Positions 17,552 through 27,699 are shown, counted from the stretch's first letter. The stretch is DNA of 64,000 nucleotides from JAGVSR01 sp963708775 (GCA_963708775.1 CAVPTI010000010.1:434001-498000); one strand, 5' to 3'. Notes: a model not told the origin generated them from the letters alone. Numbers and translations are program-made.

Positions 17552-17587
17552 CGCGGGCTCCGGAGCAAATCCGCTCCGGCGCCCGTG
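17552..17587. terminator. Hairpin between convergent gcvT-like and DUF900 genes
   Basis: An inner stem CCGGAGC/GCTCCGG with loop AAATCC is extended by GCGGGC pairing with GCCCGT. The structure lies 23 bases after the stop of the plus-strand gene and 15 bases before the end of the minus-strand gene, so it may act on both. The T run is short. Confidence 0.6.
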
Positions 17588-17601
17588 TTACGTCCGCCTC
17601 A

Positions 17602-18831
17602 CTATTCCGCAGCTGCGGCCGGCGGGACTATGGCAGCAGGCACCTTGAGCAGGCTGTCGCCTGCATTCGTCACCGCAGTCACCAAGCCCACCTGGGTGGT
17701 CTGCGTGGCCGGAGTTTGGCCCTTCAGCTTTTTGCCGATCGCATCGATAACGGCGGAAGATTTCGAGTATTTGCTGTGATGATTGCCCTTGCCATCATCG
17801 ACTGCGGTCAGGTCGACCACCTTCAAATTGTACTTCTCCGCCGCGGCGATCGCCCGCGCATCGTTGGCCGTCACGCGGCCGGCACGATCAACATCTCCCG
17901 CCAGCATCGTCGAAAGCGCCAGCGCTTTGTCGTCGCCAGAAACGAGAACAGTCATCGGCCGCGGCAGCTTGCCAATCACGTCGAGCTGCGTCCGGAATAC
18001 GTTTACGTCGAGATCAGGCGACGCGAGGATCACGTCCGCTAGCTTACCGTTGAAATCGCCATGCCCATTCATCTTCGCCTGTCGCAGGCTCTCGACTGCA
18101 AGCCAGTTGCCCATGCTGTGCGCGAGAATATTGATCTCCTTCACCTCGGGCAGCTTCGACATTTTGAGCAGCGCCTGCTCGAAATAGTCGCGCGAATACG
18201 TGCTCGCCTCGCGATCGGCCAGATAGAGCGGTGCCTTGCCCCGTGAGGGCCAAGCGAACAAAACAGCCGTTCCCTGGAAGCCGGAGTCGTGCACGATCTG
18301 CGCAAGCCAATAGACCGCTTCCTCATAGAGTGTGTTGTAGCCGTGCACGAAGACGAGCACATCGTTGGCCTCAGGCCCGCCCTGCCGCGCCCGCGCCTTG
18401 ATCTGGTCCAGGAAGCCGTTGGCATCCAGGAAATCGCGCTTCGTCGTGATGAAGTGGCGTCTTGGATCGGGTGGCGACGTATCCGGCCACTCGATCTCCC
18501 CCGTCACGTGCTGTGTCGGAATAGAGATGGTGAGAGCAGCGAAATTCAATTGCTTAGCCCTCTCAGCCGTAAACGCGTCCGGGTCTTCCTTGCTCCCACG
18601 CTCCCGCGTGGTGGCGACCAGGATTTTCACCTTGGATGTTGAAGCTGGAACATTGGCGATCGGAATCAGAACTTCACTGCCGGGACGCGACGCGCATCCC
18701 GCAATCTGCAAAGTGAGAATTACCAGCACTACAACACGACAAAAATGAAAGACGCCCAAAACGACCCCCGAAATACTTGGGCGGTTATACTGCTTGACGA
18801 GCAATCGCCAAGCAGAGTCTACCGTTTCCAA
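17602..18831 (-). CDS. Alpha/beta hydrolase lipoprotein, DUF900 family
   Basis: A protein of up to 409 residues with a lipoprotein signal (hydrophobic VVLVILTLQIAGC, lipidated cysteine at about residue 46 of the long form), so it is probably anchored in the envelope. The DUF900 hydrolase core shows DVLVFVHGYNTLYEEAVY (oxyanion strand), TAVLFAWPS and the nucleophile elbow NILAHSMGNW. Aspartate and histidine of the triad probably fall in LASPDLDVNVF and GNHHSKYSKS. The real start may be downstream of the first ATG, since the signal peptide begins some 25 residues in. Substrate unknown. It ends close to the hairpin that follows the amine cluster. Confidence 0.82.
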   Translation of the reverse strand: METVDSAWRLLVKQYNRPSISGVVLGVFHFCRVVVLVILTLQIAGCASRPGSEVLIPIANVPASTSKVKILVATTRERGSKEDPDAFTAERAKQLNFAALTISIPTQHVTGEIEWPDTSPPDPRRHFITTKRDFLDANGFLDQIKARARQGGPEANDVLVFVHGYNTLYEEAVYWLAQIVHDSGFQGTAVLFAWPSRGKAPLYLADREASTYSRDYFEQALLKMSKLPEVKEINILAHSMGNWLAVESLRQAKMNGHGDFNGKLADVILASPDLDVNVFRTQLDVIGKLPRPMTVLVSGDDKALALSTMLAGDVDRAGRVTANDARAIAAAEKYNLKVVDLTAVDDGKGNHHSKYSKSSAVIDAIGKKLKGQTPATQTTQVGLVTAVTNAGDSLLKVPAAIVPPAAAAE

Positions 18832-18840
18832 CAGCGCGAG

Positions 18841-19779
18841 CTATTCGGTCTGCACCTTCCGCCAGCTGCTGTCGGGATCGAACATTCGAATTTTGGCCGC
18901 GTCTGCTGCGCTCTCGGGCCCAAGGTCCTTTTCGTAAACCACACCATCCTGGTTGATAACGAACGTCATGACACCGGAATTGCCGTAATCCGCCGGGGTG
19001 GCGATCAGTGCGAAACCACCAATCATCCGGTCGTTCACGATGTAATCGCGCGCACCATCTGCTGCATTCTTGCCTTGGCCGTAAAGCATCCGATAGACGT
19101 AGCCGTGATAATTGGCCTGTCCGTCTTCCGGTTTGGCCTTGCCCTTATAACCTTCGATCTGCGCCTTCGCGATCAGCGGTCCAATCGGACTTTGCGGTTC
19201 GCCCTCGGCCGCCTCCCAGTACAGACCATCCTTGCGACCATCTCGGCTCATGAGACGCCGTGCATACTGGATGCCTTTGCTGTCACGCGGCCGCTCCGCG
19301 TACTCGAACTGAGCGGCGACGTACGTCCGCATGACCTCGATTGTCGACAGTTCATTTTCGCCGATACGGCGGGTGAGGAGTTGATCGAGACCGGCGTCCG
19401 TATCCCACTGCCATTTGCCGTTCGCCTGCACGATCGGGATAGGAAACGGGTATTCGTCCTTGCCGATGACGAGCGTCATCTTGCTGTCGCCATCCGCCTG
19501 CAGGGAGTGATTTTCGTCATATGCCGAAAGGAAGCGAGCGCGCCGCGCCTCGTCGTCAACCTCGTCTCCCGACGACGCAACATCACGCCCCGTCGGCCCC
19601 AAGACCTTGACGATCGCGCTCTGCGGATCGTCCGAGCGGACCGCATCGACAAGCGCCTTGGTGGCGTCGTCTGCCGTCGCGAACGCCTCTTGAGCCGATG
19701 CAGGCGACGCTGCAGCGATAAGGATGAGTGCAAGGGGCGCTATTGTTTTGCAAAGTTTAGAAACAAAGTGACGGTTCAT
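18841..19779 (-). CDS. DUF2950 family exported protein
   Basis: A 312-residue protein from the ATG at 19779 (MNRHF), which begins a clean signal peptide ending in AAASPASAQ. A longer frame to 19842 exists but spoils the signal peptide. The body contains family features QEAFATADDATKALVDAVR, YPFPIPIVQANGKWQWD, DGARDYIVNDRMIGGFALIA and NSGVMTFVINQDGVVYEKDLG. DUF2950 proteins have no known function and are often paired with DUF3300 genes, as here (the DUF3300 gene is 59 bases upstream on the same strand). Likely periplasmic or cell-surface. Confidence 0.85.
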   Translation of the reverse strand: MNRHFVSKLCKTIAPLALILIAAASPASAQEAFATADDATKALVDAVRSDDPQSAIVKVLGPTGRDVASSGDEVDDEARRARFLSAYDENHSLQADGDSKMTLVIGKDEYPFPIPIVQANGKWQWDTDAGLDQLLTRRIGENELSTIEVMRTYVAAQFEYAERPRDSKGIQYARRLMSRDGRKDGLYWEAAEGEPQSPIGPLIAKAQIEGYKGKAKPEDGQANYHGYVYRMLYGQGKNAADGARDYIVNDRMIGGFALIATPADYGNSGVMTFVINQDGVVYEKDLGPESAADAAKIRMFDPDSSWRKVQTE

Positions 19780-19838
19780 GGCGTGAACTCCGGTGGTTAG
19801 ATTGGCGAAGCATGAGTGATGTGCGGATTTTGGCCCGC

Positions 19839-21236
19839 TCACCTCCGTCCCCCACCGCCGCCGCCACCACCTTTCGCCCGGCCACCACCGCCGCCACCGC
19901 CGCTCGCGCGGGCCTTCGGGTGCGACTGCGCCGACGCGCGGCTAGCGCCACCACGATCAGCATGCTTTTGCACCTGCGCCTTTGGCTTCACGTCCATAGC
20001 CTTCGAAGCGGGCTTGGGCGAGGGCTTCTGAACGTCCCGTGAGGCGGCTTTGTTTTTGACGTCTTTGCTGGCCGGACGGTCGGCCGCCTTGTTTGTTCGG
20101 TCGCCGCCACGATCGCCTGCCTTATCCTTCCCTTTGTCGCCGCCGCGATCGCCGGCCTTGTCTTTGGCGTTGGAAAGATCGCGGTCACCCGCTTTGTCTT
20201 TCATTTTGTCGCCGCTGCGATCGCCGCCCTTATCTTTGAATTTGTCGCTGCTGCTTTCGCCGAGCTTGTTCTTCACGCTATCGACGTCGCGGGATTTATC
20301 GAGCGTCCCCTTATTGGCCTTATCGAAGCCGCTAAAGTCTTTGCTCTTGTCGCGCACCTGCTTGTCTTTGGCGTACTTATCACGCGTGGACTGATCGCGA
20401 TAAGGCACAGGACCGCGATGCGCTGCGTTGTGTTCCCACTTGTTGTTATTGATCTGCGTGCGATTGACGTTGATGTTGTTGTAGCGGTTGACGTCGATGT
20501 CGATATCGCCGTTGCGCCAGTTAAAATTGTTCCAGCCCCAGATGTTGTTCGCGACGGCGAAGCCCGCGCCCCAGAACAGGCCGTTCACGAAGGTCGCGCC
20601 GGGATAATAGTTCCAGTAATAGGGCGGATAGCTTGGATACCACCACGAGCCGTAAACAACGGTTGGCTGGTACACCGGCACATAGACATATTGCGGGTTC
20701 GCGGGCTGGATAACGATGTACTCGGTCCGCGTTTCCGGATTGCTCTGCTTCGTCACCGTCTGTTGCTTGTTGCTCTTCAGATTGCCGGCCGCCTCGGCCT
20801 TCTGACGCAGATATTGCACCCGAGCGAACACGTCGTCTTCTTGCGCCAGAAACGCGTCACCCAGACTCTGCGTCCACTCCAGCTGGTCGCTCATGTTTCC
20901 AAGGACTTCGGGAAACTGCGTCAAAGCCTTGACGCTGGGGTCCCAGTTCTTTGCCTCGAGTGCTTTCGTGAGGCCGTCGTCCTTCAGCTTCTTGTTGGCT
21001 GGCTCCTTTCGCCACCGCGCGGCCTGCACCACGTCTAGAGGATACGTCGCAGCCATCAGAACGTTGGCGAGTACCTCATCCGGATAAAGCGCGACGGGCG
21101 CCAGCATCTGATCAAGTTCTTCAGTGCTGAAGGTCTTCTGCGCGCTCCCGTCCTGACTGAAGGCGGATATCGGCGCAAAACTCGGAATGACCATCACCAG
21201 CAACAGCAGCAATCCCAGCACTGACCTATGGACCAC
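19839..21236 (-). CDS. DUF3300 family exported protein with charged repeat and poly-glycine tail
   Basis: A 465-residue protein with signal peptide (LLLLLVMVIPSFAPISAFS). The DUF3300 domain spans about residues 35-220 (LDQMLAPVALYPDEVLANVL, ATYPLDVVQAARW). A tryptophan/tyrosine-rich stretch YGSWWYPSYPPYYWNYYPG follows. The C-terminal third is low complexity: three KDKAGDR units with GGDK spacers, then lysine-rich sequence and two poly-glycine runs near the end. The repeats look intrinsically disordered and may bind nucleic acid or wall polymer (inference). Upstream of DUF2950 in a probable two-gene operon. The function of the family is unknown. Confidence 0.85.
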   Translation of the reverse strand: MVHRSVLGLLLLLVMVIPSFAPISAFSQDGSAQKTFSTEELDQMLAPVALYPDEVLANVLMAATYPLDVVQAARWRKEPANKKLKDDGLTKALEAKNWDPSVKALTQFPEVLGNMSDQLEWTQSLGDAFLAQEDDVFARVQYLRQKAEAAGNLKSNKQQTVTKQSNPETRTEYIVIQPANPQYVYVPVYQPTVVYGSWWYPSYPPYYWNYYPGATFVNGLFWGAGFAVANNIWGWNNFNWRNGDIDIDVNRYNNINVNRTQINNNKWEHNAAHRGPVPYRDQSTRDKYAKDKQVRDKSKDFSGFDKANKGTLDKSRDVDSVKNKLGESSSDKFKDKGGDRSGDKMKDKAGDRDLSNAKDKAGDRGGDKGKDKAGDRGGDRTNKAADRPASKDVKNKAASRDVQKPSPKPASKAMDVKPKAQVQKHADRGGASRASAQSHPKARASGGGGGGGRAKGGGGGGGGRR

Positions 21237-21474
21237 TAAAATGACCTCCAGCTATTTTTTGTTAATGAAGAGTAGCGCCACGAGCGACCGTCGACTTGAT
21301 TGAACGCAAGCCGCGCCACTGTTGCCCCCAGAATATCGTGTCAAGCAACAAAAGCCGTCGGAGTTTAATCGGACGTTAAGCTCCGTTGAAGCCTAATTAT
21401 CGATGGTGTCAAGCCCCGTTTCGTAACGGTCCGGCAACGGCTGTCGCGCACATTCGAGCTTCTGCCATACTTCT

Positions 21475-22549
21475 GTGCGATCGATCCACTCCGGCCACAT
21501 TCGGCCCCTGACAAGCCAAGGTGTCTCTTTGCTGCGTTGCCTGCTCACCGGCCTCATCTTTTTCACCTCTGTCGCTGCCGCGGCGGAGCCGATGAAGCTC
21601 GGCGCCAATGACCTGAAGCAAACCTTTACGGGGTCGCGCATCGAACTCGACACTCCGCTCGGCACCACGATCCCTATTCGCTTCACCGGCGACGGCCTCA
21701 TGAGCGGCAATGCCGGCAGCCTCGCATCAGTCCTCGGCGCCGCCAACGATCGCGGCCGATGGTGGGTCAAGGGCGATCGCCTTTGCTACAAGTGGTTCCG
21801 CTGGTTCGATGCCGAGGAGCAGTGCTTGACCATCCACATGAAAGACGAGCGGATGTTCTGGCGCCGGGATGACGGCAAAAAGGGAACCGCGACCCTGGTC
21901 GAGCGCGCCGAAATCGTTGCAGAAGCGGAGAAATCCTGGTCGTCTGGCGAAAAGTCGGTTTGCGTCGCGAGCATCCCGCCGCCTGCCAAGCGCGAGGTAA
22001 AAACACCGGTCTTGAAGGCACCGCCGCGTCTCGCCGTCCGTCCTAAGTCGGCCGCTGAACGGCTCGATATTCCCGAAGAGGCCTCCACCGACCGTGGGCT
22101 CTTCTTCGTGGGGCTCGGCCTCTCCCGCGCCTTGCAATCCCAGTTCGGGGTGGCGTCCGCCGAAGCGGCCCCGGCCCCTCGCCCTCCGGTTAAGTTGGCT
22201 GCGAAAAAAACATCTCCGGCGCCCGTCAAGAAGACGGTCGTGGCAGCAGTCCTCCCCAAGCCGGAACCTAAGCCGTCGCCTTACCCGTACCCGGAAGCGC
22301 GAGACGAGCCTGAACCGGTCCAAGCGCAAGCCGCGCCGGCTCCGGTCTCGTTCAGCGTGTATGGCGTTGCCGACGATGATGTCCTGAATATGCGCAGCGG
22401 GCCGTCCGACGCATATGCAATCGTTGGCGTCAATCCCGCCGAACGCGAGTGCCGTCCGCATGGTTGGGAATTGCGTCGCGCTCTGGTGCGAAATTCAGTT
22501 TCGCAACACCCGCGGCTGGGTCCACCGCTACTACCTCGCCCAAAACTGA
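21475..22549 (+). CDS. Exported protein with DUF995-like and SH3 domains, one frame break
   Basis: The N-terminus has a hydrophobic signal (LLTGLIFFTSVAAAAEPM) followed by a DUF995-like domain (LKQTFTGSRIELDTPLG, WWVKGDRLCYKWFRWFDAEEQC). A long alanine/proline/lysine linker leads to a C-terminal bacterial SH3 domain (VADDDVLNMRSGPSDAYAIVG). The frame is lost at the CCC run near 22437. Removing one C gives PPNASAVRMVGNCVAL and then GWVHRYYLAQN with stop at 22547-22549, completing the SH3 fold. The uncorrected frame ends at 22575 with unrelated sequence. Probably periplasmic and wall-associated. Confidence 0.75.
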
Positions 22550-22873
22550 CTCCCAGAACTGCCCCCCAGAGCTGACCCCCTGCACTGACGCAGGATCAGA
22601 TCCGAATACGTCAGGCCCATGCAATCGACGGGTGCAAGACCGGTACTGTCGCCAATCGCGCAGCCGCCGTAGCGGCGCGCGTGCGCACCGCCTTAAATCG
22701 CGGCAATGGCATGACATTTTTACGGAATTTCAAACGCGCGGCAGTGCACAAAACGACGATTAAGGGGTTGTCAATCACTAAATGAAGATCAGCGCTTTTG
22801 AAAGTCTAAAGAAGATGCTAATCTGCAACCATTGAGCTTATCGATTTTCAGTTGTGTATGCGTGAGTAGTGGC
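22550..22873. other. Intergenic region, nothing recognised
   Basis: About 320 bases between the SH3 protein and the Crp-like gene contain no convincing reading frame, RNA structure or promoter that I can defend. The 3' part is A/T-richer than its surroundings, as expected of a promoter region. Confidence 0.5.
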
Positions 22874-23524
22874 ATGATGGATTTGGCATCGGCAGAAGTC
22901 CCCACCGTCGAAGTTACTGATGAATGCGAACCCTTTGTTGTTCCATTGGCACGCAGCCTCCAGCCCGCCCCCACCATTGACGGGCAGGAAATCATCGTTG
23001 GGCGTGGCGAGTTTTTGTTTCATGAGGGCGACGTCAAGTCGGGCATCTATAGACTTGAAACCGGCATCGTCTGCGTAACCACGCGCCGGGCGTCCGGGCC
23101 GCCGAATGTCGTCGAAATGCTTTTTCCCGGCAGCTTCATCGGTCTTGGCTTCCTTGAGCGCCATATCGACAGCGCCATGGCCGTTGTGCCGAGCCGCCTG
23201 ACATACTTCCCTTTGTCGGCGATCTCCGATCTGTGCGCCGCCTACCCGGAAGCGCATGAACGGCAGGCACTCCAGACCGAGCGCGAATTCGAGGCGCGCC
23301 GCCGCGAACTCATCCCCGACAGTGACGAACTTCCCGTACGACGTGTGGCGGCGTTCTTGTCGGCTATGCATCACATGAACCGGCACGAGGGTCGGAACTC
23401 CGATGACATCGCGGAGTTCTTGAAGACGGGCGACGTGGCTACTTTCCTCAATCTTGACGTCGATGCTCTCGGCAGAGCGCTCGCCGACTTGAAGGATCGC
23501 GGCCTCGTCGAAAGCGCCGACTAA
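22874..23524 (+). CDS. Crp/Fnr-family transcriptional regulator
   Basis: A 216-residue protein from the ATG at 22874; a TTG 14 codons upstream is less likely. The cyclic-nucleotide-like beta-barrel shows QEIIVGRGEFLFHEGDVKSGIYRLETG and VVEMLFPGSFIGLGFLE. The C-terminal winged helix is represented by NSDDIAEFLKTGDVATFLNLDVDALGRALADLKDRGLV, an unusual recognition region. There is no N-terminal cysteine cluster as in Fnr, so it is unlikely to sense oxygen by an Fe-S cluster. It is therefore not an obvious candidate for the FixK role at the cbb3 operon. Target unknown. Confidence 0.8.
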   Translation: MMDLASAEVPTVEVTDECEPFVVPLARSLQPAPTIDGQEIIVGRGEFLFHEGDVKSGIYRLETGIVCVTTRRASGPPNVVEMLFPGSFIGLGFLERHIDSAMAVVPSRLTYFPLSAISDLCAAYPEAHERQALQTEREFEARRRELIPDSDELPVRRVAAFLSAMHHMNRHEGRNSDDIAEFLKTGDVATFLNLDVDALGRALADLKDRGLVESAD

Positions 23525-23644
23525 CGGCGGTCTTAGACTTCTCGATCCCGGCGCATTGGAGCACCTCTCCAATATGCCGTGAGCGTTGAAAACGTCTTCA
23601 TGCGGCGGGGGGCCGGTGAAGATCAGCAGCAGTGGTGCCACACG

Positions 23645-24472
23645 ATGTCTCGCAAGCTCCCCCTTCTTCTGTCCGCATGTGCCGCGCTCTGGCGATCTTA
23701 TCGCATCCGGCGGCGGCTCAGTCGTTGAGCCCCTTTGGATCGTGGGACGAGGATGTTCAGCGCGAAGGCAGACTGTACCGCGCACCGCAGGCCGCTCCGA
23801 CAATCGAACTCCTACGGCGGCTCATTCTTCGGATTTGGCCCTGGCCCCGGTCAGCCATTCCCCGCGATCATGGAAGGCGGCGGACGCCCGCAGATCGCCG
23901 GACGCGCGCCGCCGATCGTTGCCTTCTACACCAATGAAAAACCTGGCACGATCCTGATCGACAATTCCAAGCGCCGCCTGTACCTCGTCCTCGATAACGA
24001 CGAAGCCTATGAGTATCCGATTTCCGTGGGCCGTGACGGCTTCACCTGGACGGGCACCGAATCCATCAGCCGCGTCGCGGATTGGCCTGATTGGCATCCC
24101 CCGGTTGAAATGCGCCAGCGCGACCCGCGGCTTCCGGAAAAAATGTATGGCGGCATCAAGAACCCACTCGGTGTCAAAGCCCTGTTCCTCGGAAATACGC
24201 TCTATCGCATCCACGGCACGAATGATCCCAAGACCATCGGCTACGCGGCGTCCTCCGGCTGCTTCCGTATGATGAACGAACACGTCGTCCACCTCGCCGC
24301 ACTGGTCAATGTCGGTACGACAGTCAAGGTGATGGACGAGATTCCCGAGTCACGGGAAGTGGCAAGTGGCCGGTGGCAGGCCAAGCCGTCGTCGCTTGGC
24401 GGCAACCGCTACCGCGATGCAGATGGCGACCCGTACTATGAAGACGAAAACGACATCTGGGTTGCGCGCTGA
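23645..24472 (+). CDS. L,D-transpeptidase (ErfK/YbiS type), two frame breaks near the N-terminus
   Basis: Cross-links or modifies peptidoglycan in the periplasm. The catalytic domain holds TILIDNSKRRLYLVLDNDEAYEYPISVG and the signature HGTNDPKTIGYAASSGCFRM, with the nucleophilic cysteine in SGC. The signal peptide starts MSRKLPLLLSACA in one frame and continues ALAILSHPAAAQSLSPFGSW in a second. The domain lies in the original frame after GSFFGFGPG. The breaks are near 23690 (one base missing) and 23812 (one base extra) and compensate each other. Its 3' end overlaps the 3' end of murI on the other strand by 37 bases. Confidence 0.85.
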
Positions 24473-25335
24473 AACGCCGGCGCGTCCGGCCAGAAAACCC
24501 GCGCGCGCTTGCTGATGGCGACCGCATCGGCCGCCGTTGTCAGCAGTTCCAACGTGCCAGTATTGCCATCTACAAAGTGCGGATGCCGGTCCAGATAATC
24601 TTCGAGACTATCTGCGACGATTTCCGGTTGGGACAGTATGCGAGTCGCTGGCGGCAGATGCCGCCGGAACAGGTGCTCCACGAGCGGGAAGTGCGTGCAG
24701 CCGAGGATGGCGCGATGCGGCGCCAAACCCTCTGTCTGCGCCAGCACACCCGCGATCCCCTCAGCCACCAGCCGGTCGAGTTCACGTTCCGATGCTTCCG
24801 CTTCGATGGCGCCGGCAAGATCTGAGCAGATTTGCTGCACCACGGTCACCTTGGGCGTGCGCTTGCGGATCTCTTCTGGATAAACCCCAGCCTGCACAGT
24901 CCGAGTTGTACCGAATACGGCAATCGTATCGGTCAAGTTCTTTTGAGGGTATTGAGGTGTTGTCACCGACCATGGCGTCTGTGTCGCTGCCTCCACAGTC
25001 GGCGCCACGATGCCGAGCACGTTGTGTCCTTTTGCCCGCCAATCCGTCGTCGGCAGCCACGACTGTTGCAACTGGCGTGCGGCCACCGCGGTTGCCGTGT
25101 TGCAGCCCAGCACGACAAGCCGTGCCCCGTTTGCAAACAGCGCCACGACGGCTGCGCGCGTCAGATCGACGATCTCGGCAGAGGGCCGGTTGCCGTATGG
25201 CACATTGGCGTGGTCGCCAAGATAGGTGAAAGAGGCCGAAGGGAACCGCTCCACGAGCGCCTTCAGCACGGTCAATCCGCCAAGTCCGGAATCGAATACG
25301 CCAATCATGCGCGCGATGAATGCGCTTTTCTCCAT
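24436..25335 (-). CDS. murI: Glutamate racemase
   Basis: Interconverts L- and D-glutamate for peptidoglycan synthesis. The ATG at 25335 starts MEKSAFIARMIGVFDSGLGG, placing the substrate loop FDSGLGGLTVL correctly; an upstream frame extension looks spurious. Both catalytic cysteines are present, in VVLGCNTATA and AILGCTHFPLVEH, as is TYLGDHANVPYG. Length is about 299 residues, somewhat longer than the usual 260-280. It is last in the fabA-fabB-fabI-murI order on the minus strand, 33 bases after fabI, so is probably co-transcribed. Confidence 0.93.
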   Translation of the reverse strand: MEKSAFIARMIGVFDSGLGGLTVLKALVERFPSASFTYLGDHANVPYGNRPSAEIVDLTRAAVVALFANGARLVVLGCNTATAVAARQLQQSWLPTTDWRAKGHNVLGIVAPTVEAATQTPWSVTTPQYPQKNLTDTIAVFGTTRTVQAGVYPEEIRKRTPKVTVVQQICSDLAGAIEAEASERELDRLVAEGIAGVLAQTEGLAPHRAILGCTHFPLVEHLFRRHLPPATRILSQPEIVADSLEDYLDRHPHFVDGNTGTLELLTTAADAVAISKRARVFWPDAPAFQRATQMSFSSS

Positions 25336-25368
25336 GGCACCGTCAAGGCGGCCAGGAGCAAACCGCAA

Positions 25369-26244
25369 TTATTCCGCCGCCTCTCCGGGCGGGCGACCCT
25401 TGGCAGCGGCCGAAACTTCCTGCTCGTGGGCCTTCAGCTGCTCGAGCGTCGGCATCGACACGGTATTGTAGCCGCAGTCCACAAAATGAACCTCGCCCGT
25501 CACCGCGCCCGACATCGGTGAAAGCAGATAGAGCGCCGATCCGCCGACCTCATCGAGGGAGGGCGTCTTCCGAAGCGGCGAATTCTCTTTCTGATAGTTG
25601 AAAATCACGCGCGCATCGCCCACGCCCGCACCCGAAAGGGTGCGCATCGGCCCGGCCGAGATCGCGTTCACCCGGATGCCTTGCGGCCCCAAGTCCGCCG
25701 CAAGGTAGCGCACCGACGCTTCCAGCGCCGCCTTGGCGACGCCCATCACGTTATATGACGGTACCCAACGCGTCGCGCCGCCATAAGAGAGCGTGATCAT
25801 GGAGCCGCCGTTCGGCATCAGGTCGGCCGCCCGCTTCGCCACTTCCGTGAACGAGAAGCACGAGATGACCATCGTGTTGGTGAAGTTCTCGCGCGTCGTG
25901 TCAGCATAGCGGCCCGACAGTTCGCGCGGATCAGAGAACGCAAGGGCATGCACGACAAAGTCGAGCCCGCCCCATTCGGTCTGGATGCGGCTGAAAACAC
26001 GGTCGACACTATCCAGGTCGAGCACGTTGCACTCTTCGATGATCTTCGATCCGAGGCTTTCCGCCAGCGGCGCCGCGCGGCGGCCGAAAGCCCCACCCTG
26101 ATAGGTAAAGGCAAGCTCAGCGCCCTGCCCCGCCAGAATGCGAGAAATGCCCCACGCGATGGAGCGGTCGTTGGCGACGCCCATGATAAGGCCGCGCTTC
26201 CCCGCCATCAGGGGCTGTGGCTTGGAAAGATCGATGTCTGACAT
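25369..26244 (-). CDS. fabI: Enoyl-[acyl-carrier-protein] reductase (NADH)
   Basis: Final reductive step of fatty-acid elongation. The ATG at 26244 (MSDIDL) gives 291 residues. The nucleotide-binding region reads GLIMGVANDRSIAWGIS. The active-site pair is in PSYNVMGVAKAALEAS (tyrosine and lysine six residues apart). The loop AISAGPMRTLSGAGV and C-terminal GEVHFVDCGYN are characteristic. The upstream in-frame extension to 26319 is unlikely. It lies 150 bases downstream of fabB. Confidence 0.95.
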   Translation of the reverse strand: MSDIDLSKPQPLMAGKRGLIMGVANDRSIAWGISRILAGQGAELAFTYQGGAFGRRAAPLAESLGSKIIEECNVLDLDSVDRVFSRIQTEWGGLDFVVHALAFSDPRELSGRYADTTRENFTNTMVISCFSFTEVAKRAADLMPNGGSMITLSYGGATRWVPSYNVMGVAKAALEASVRYLAADLGPQGIRVNAISAGPMRTLSGAGVGDARVIFNYQKENSPLRKTPSLDEVGGSALYLLSPMSGAVTGEVHFVDCGYNTVSMPTLEQLKAHEQEVSAAAKGRPPGEAAE

Positions 26245-26394
26245 GGGGGGCCTCGTTTTGGCGCCAAGCGCGCGACCGCGGATTTCGAACCAGCCGGCGC
26301 CTTGCTTATAGAGTTTCATTTCTGACGACCCTCGAGGCGGACTTTCGAAGTGAAAATCCCCGCCCCCGGTTGAGCCGGTCAGACAGTCGCGTAG

Positions 26395-27628
26395 TTAACC
26401 ATCATGTCGGCGGAACAGGAGAGTTGCATTTGTTCCGCCAAACCCGAAGCTGTTCGACATCACACAGTTAAGCGCAATGTTGTCGATGCGTTTGCGCGCG
26501 ATCGGCACATCCGCGAATGCCGGATCAATCTCTTCGATGTTCGCGCTCTCACAGACAAATCCGTTGTTCATCATGAGCAGCGAGAAGATCGCTTCCTGCA
26601 CGCCGATGGCGCCGAGCGAATGGCCCGTCAGCGCCTTCGTCGCGGAAATGTGCGGAATCTTGAGACCCGAAAACTTCGCGGATCGCCGCGATCTCGCGCT
26701 CGTCGCCCACGGGCGTGCCCGTGCCGTGCGGGTTGATATAGTCGATCGCCGGAACACCATGGCCATCGAGGCCTTTCATCGCGAGCTTCATGCACCGCAC
26801 TGCGCCTTCACCCGATGGCGCCACCATGTCGAAGCCATCCGACGTTGCACCATAACCGGCAACCTCGCCGTAAATCTTGGCGCCGCGCGCCTTGGCGTGC
26901 TCCAGTTCCTCAAGAACCACGACACCCGCCCCGCCCGCGATCACGAAGCCATCACGGTTCTTGTCGTAGGCGCGCGAAGCTTTCTCAGGCGTGTCGTTGA
27001 AACGGGTCGACATCGCGCCCATCGCATCGAACAGGTTCGACAGCGTCCAATCGAGTTCCTCGCAGCCGCCTGCGAAAATGATGTCCTGCTTGCCCCATTG
27101 AATGAGTTCGGCGGCATTGCCGATGCAGTGCGCGCTCGTGGCACAAGCCGATGAAATCGAATAGTTGACGCCCTTGATCTGGAACGATGTGGCCAGTGCC
27201 GCGGAGGGACCCGAGCACATGGCCTTGGGAACCTCAAAAGGCCCGATTTTCTTCGGTCCGCCAGACTTGATGGTCGTTTCGGCCGCCTCAACGATCGCCC
27301 GCGTCGACGGCCCGCCCGAGCCGACGATGATCCCTGTACGTTCGTTGACGACGTCGCCGGGTTCCAGTCCGAAGTCGCGGATCGCCTGATCCATCGCGAT
27401 GTAGTTCCAGGCGACGCCGGGGTTCATGAATCGCTTAGGCTTGCGCGGCACAAGGCCATCCCATTCGAGCTTCGGCTCGCCGTGGACTTGGCACTTGAAG
27501 CCGAGTTCCGCATACTTCTCGGCGCGCGAAATGCCGGACTTTGCCTCGCGCAAGTTTGCCACGACCTCCTGGGTGTTGTTCCCGATCGAGGAGACGATGC
27601 CCATTCCGGTGACGACCACGCGCCGCAT
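26395..27628 (-). CDS. fabB: 3-oxoacyl-[acyl-carrier-protein] synthase I, one frame break
   Basis: Condensing enzyme of unsaturated fatty-acid synthesis. From the ATG at 27628 it reads MRRVVVTGMGIVSSIGN and contains the nucleophile region NYSISSACATSAHCIGNA and the first active-site histidine in YINPHGTGTPVGD. The frame breaks near 26673 after IREVFG; one extra T accounts for it. The second frame continues LKIPHISATKALTGHSLGA, with the lysine and second histidine, and ends SNSFGFGGTNATLLF before the stop at 26395. Without correction the enzyme would lack its catalytic C-terminal half. As this gene is normally essential with fabA, I treat the break as a sequence error. Confidence 0.93.
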
Positions 27629-27699
27629 GCGCTCAAAGCCCTTCAATAGTTGCTAGTCTGCCTGCGCTTGTGGCGCAGGTTGAGCCTGCTGGCAACCCG

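Noticed and set aside
18745..19800. 351-codon plus-strand frame opposite DUF2950
   Set aside because: The opposite strand encodes a protein with a signal peptide and family motifs; this frame has none.
22550..22831. Possible cobalamin or other riboswitch upstream of the Crp-like gene
   Set aside because: A short stretch looked like a B12 box at first, but the conserved core is incomplete and the downstream gene does not fit.
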